Source: Nocardia thailandica NBRC 100428
GTDB lineage: Bacteria > Actinomycetota > Actinomycetes > Mycobacteriales > Mycobacteriaceae
Length of the DNA stretch: 41,805 nucleotides
Reading direction: 5' to 3'
Assembly (NCBI RefSeq): GCF_000308795.1
Contig: NZ_BAGK01000067.1
Span: 1 to 41,805, forward strand
Made by a program: the position numbers and the translations under genes. A model generated the notes under the pieces. It was not told the origin of the DNA. It saw only the letters and a program-made list of their open reading frames with translations, and made no database searches. This document shows positions 41,701 to 41,805 of the stretch, one piece after another; positions within the stretch are counted from its first letter, which is position 1, and every line of letters begins with the position of its first letter.

Positions 41701-41805
41701 GCCTGGCGGGAGTCCGAGAACATCAGCAACTTGCGCCCACGGCCGACCCGGTCCGCGGTACCGTCGTCGGCGGGTGGCAGATTCTGGTAGAGCGCGGTAG
41801 TGATG
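38703..41805 (-). CDS. Large DEAD/DEAH-type helicase with DUF1998/zinc C-terminus, 5' part missing
   Basis: The frame is open to the right edge, so the N-terminal helicase half lies outside. The visible about 1033 residues start in the second RecA-like half: GRKLLMFSDSRQAAAFAAPY, then a large insert, and VNVLSCSTTFELGVDVGDLQ followed by QRAGRAGRRAASAALVV (motif VI). Zinc-like cysteines occur at CQWFQCAAC with SLCPQGNC, at CKECRHFECG with VCPNCE, at CEWCGW, and at the DUF1998/MZB site CECGPETSCYGCLRSFRN. DUF1998 helicases include MrfA, DISARM DrmA/DrmB, Druantia DruE and Dpd proteins. The big insert and length favour a DruE-like or related defence helicase over the small MrfA repair type. Partner genes would lie to the right, outside the window. 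Confidence 0.85.
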   Translation of the reverse strand, partial: ITTALYQNLPPADDGTADRVGRGRKLLMFSDSRQAAAFAAPYLADTYGRMLQRRYLTEALERPTDDPGPQSPEDLAASARKVALDAEHFDERDTRTTIRRVVNPWVMAELMAMDQRLSLEGLGLLGVSLVQPRSVQIPPAFGKLGLTDDEFWSLLNELVKTIRLQGAMSLLPDVDITDSLFEPRANRIRIRSRDADRDRRIISWLPGGRPGTTNNRILLVRKVLGALGASVPAEKVLDAYWEFLLRNQYLSEESDRVAGVLYQLDQEQLRIRPGARCQWFQCAACRRLTIHDIRSLCPQGNCDGTLTPFAVPLPDADTNHYRTAYRNMGMLPLTASEHTAQWEATAAAEIQRKFISGEVNVLSCSTTFELGVDVGDLQSVMLRNMPPKTANYVQRAGRAGRRAASAALVVTYAKRSSHDLSKFQNPQSMIAGRMRIPWIPIDNDRIGRRHAHSIALAAYFRHHFERTGQEWRTAGDFFTPLTGTNSSPAASIRAFLTPVPDTVRASLQAALPEAIRAEIGVETDAWVDRLCAQLADAETDIRTDIATFEGLIDQAIADRKLSLGDKLQKTLRTIRDRQLLGYLANKNVLPKYGFPVDTVELRTSHCEGTIGARLELARDLGQAIYDYAPGNQVVAGGQLWTSRGLHKLPKRELESLQYRVCKECRHFECGHVLDETPVCPNCETDFGPVKRCVLPEYGFVADRVPQEVKSEPPHRSWFGASYVETIGEEVHLTSWTAPGGIEVRARAGTRARLAVIGEGAGSGFMLCEWCGWAEPIGVTRNSGRTHQRPVTGVACSGPLEVVSLAHRYETDVAEITFSAQYSYSPESEAQWTSVLYALLEGASEVLEISRDDIDGTLSWSADGRRSIVLFDTVPAGAGAAKRIAAGIETVLRSAADRVTHCECGPETSCYGCLRSFRNARHHEMLTRLGALAVFDSLGLPGGAAPGWELRPDGASEAVVALLDELARAGVRQPEYGIEEGKHYWPVELSWPSAKVVVVQGVDTDRDSGLGDGGYTVVPVEAPDAAQRLGSLLA

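Noticed and set aside
36464..41805. Calling the right end DISARM or Druantia
   Set aside because: A DUF1998 helicase alone is not enough; no methyltransferase, PLD or DruH-type partner is inside the window and the helicase is incomplete.

Overview
The window is very GC-rich DNA with dense operons, ATGA/GTGA gene overlaps and TANNNT -10 boxes that often sit 6-7 nt upstream of the start codon (probable leaderless mRNAs). The left edge carries sucB, a TIGR01777 epimerase, lipB and lipA, an order known from mycobacteria. With a FabG3-like steroid dehydrogenase this points to a Mycobacteriales actinobacterium, probably Nocardia or a close relative. This is inferred from gene content and order, not from a marker gene.

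Layout. (1) 1-4350: end of sucB, TIGR01777 epimerase, GNAT acetyltransferase, lipB, lipA and ppnP, closed by a 17-bp-stem hairpin. (2) 4356-14304: a FabG3-like SDR, then what looks like a light/B12-controlled stress regulon. It holds an SDR, an SRPBCC-epimerase fusion, an operon of FAD oxidoreductase, DUF1365 and cyclopropane-synthase-like methyltransferase, a CarH/LitR-like MerR regulator with a B12-binding domain, a small membrane protein, an exported lipocalin and a photolyase. Three copies of one 21-bp element (two identical, one 16/21) lie at its promoters. Each is built from two half-sites 11 bp apart, the spacing of CarH operators. (3) 14393-16189: a WGR/beta-propeller protein and a small SRPBCC-like protein. 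(4) 16200-21312: a four-gene operon with a winged-helix-like protein, a Cas4-like Fe-S PD-(D/E)XK nuclease, an unknown 488-aa protein and an SF1B helicase. Its promoter lies in 10-bp tandem repeats. I do not recognise it as a named system, and it is the best candidate for something undescribed.

(5) 21313-26080: a lower-GC, patchwork stretch with a tiny charged ORF, a stand-alone TrpF-like enzyme paired with a HEAT-repeat protein, a gene-poor 640 bp, a hemerythrin-SRPBCC fusion and a broken TetR gene. (6) 26081-34198: a complete type II Wadjet (JetABCD) anti-plasmid system. (7) 34199-36352: a scar with an aminotransferase-like tail and a decayed second JetD-like gene carrying three frameshifts. 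(8) 36464-41805: a UvrD-like helicase convergent with a large DUF1998 helicase that runs off the window.

The right half is therefore a defence island with at least one intact system (Wadjet), one candidate nuclease-helicase system and helicase genes of defence type. The left half is housekeeping lipoate metabolism next to a photoprotection cluster that probably remodels membrane lipids and repairs UV damage under control of the B12-type sensor.
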